DNA from: Lachnospiraceae bacterium
Lineage (GTDB): Bacteria; Bacillota; Clostridia; Lachnospirales; Lachnospiraceae
Assembly: GCA_900753685.1 (NCBI GenBank)
Contig: CAAEAB010000114.1
Location: 1 to 23,470, forward strand
Length of the DNA: 23,470 bases
Direction of reading: 5' to 3'
Shown: one piece after another, positions 23,387-23,470 of the stretch
Numbering within the stretch: the stretch's first letter is position 1
Layout: each line of letters opens with the position of its first letter
Program-made: the position numbers and the translations under genes
Notes under the pieces: model-generated
Told to the model about the DNA's origin: nothing
What the model saw: only the letters and a program-made list of their open reading frames with translations
The model's database searches: none

Positions 23387-23470
23387 GGTAGTGTCAAGTA
23401 ATCTATGAAAAACTGAGTCGAAAAAATAGGCTCAAAAGAACCTTGAAAATTGCAGGTATTGATTCAAATA
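23387..23470. other. Unassigned terminal 84 bases, possible insertion-sequence end
   Basis: No reading frame of note. The segment starting GGTAGTGTCAAGTAATCTAT and then AAAAACTGAG resembles, from memory, the terminal repeats of IS256-family elements; the following AACCTTGAAAATTGCA would be subterminal. Only one end could lie in the window, so neither the opposite repeat nor a target duplication can be seen. It could equally be the leader of the gene served by the promoter at 23320. Confidence 0.25.

Overview
The window looks like a chromosomal stretch of a low- to mid-GC anaerobic Firmicute, most likely a Lachnospiraceae or related Clostridia. The support is protein-level: MutS2, a YhaM-type nuclease and an RlmD with Clostridia-like features, a flavodiiron protein fused to flavin reductase and rubredoxin domains (an oxygen-protection enzyme of anaerobes), sigma-A promoters of the TTGACA-17-TATAAT type, and strong AGGAGG ribosome binding sites. 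No species call is possible from the sequence alone.

Layout. Positions 1-197 hold the tail of a conjugative-transposon-type helix-turn-helix gene, so a mobile element lies just to the left. Then come mutS2 (minus strand), a 45-residue unknown protein with its own terminator, and a yhaM-rlmD operon (plus strand). From the 3' end of rlmD to a tRNA-Leu(CAG) gene (about 5.4-12.6 kb) lies an accessory region that is visibly AT-richer. It contains a small HTH repressor plus RhuM pair with a promoter framed by inverted operators, a diverged second copy of the rlmD 3' end, the C-terminal remnant of a second RhuM gene, a 1,099-residue UPF1-like SF1 helicase with a long coiled-coil insert and an apparently frameshifted C-terminus, an alpha/beta hydrolase, and a membrane protein/HTH/membrane protein trio behind a consensus promoter that carries a palindrome.

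Right of the tRNA the window returns to core-type genes: a cyclophilin (minus strand), divergent from a TPR protein-glpK-sirtuin-monoacylglycerol-lipase-like operon. Next are a six-helix membrane protein with a degenerate histidine-kinase ATPase-like tail, the four-domain flavodiiron protein, and nicotinate phosphoribosyltransferase (minus strand), which shares a bidirectional terminator with the flavodiiron gene. At the right edge a strong promoter with a 21-bp inverted repeat over its -10 box points out of the window into sequence that may be an insertion-sequence end.

How the genes may work together. The lipase-like hydrolase could release glycerol that GlpK phosphorylates. The sirtuin between them and PncB further right both belong to NAD metabolism. 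The most unusual part is the rlmD-to-tRNA region. A 46-bp perfect repeat, inside an approximately 115-bp imperfect repeat of the rlmD tail, brackets the HTH-RhuM cassette. This looks like an integration scar at a 3' rlmD site, with layered defence-island-type cargo.
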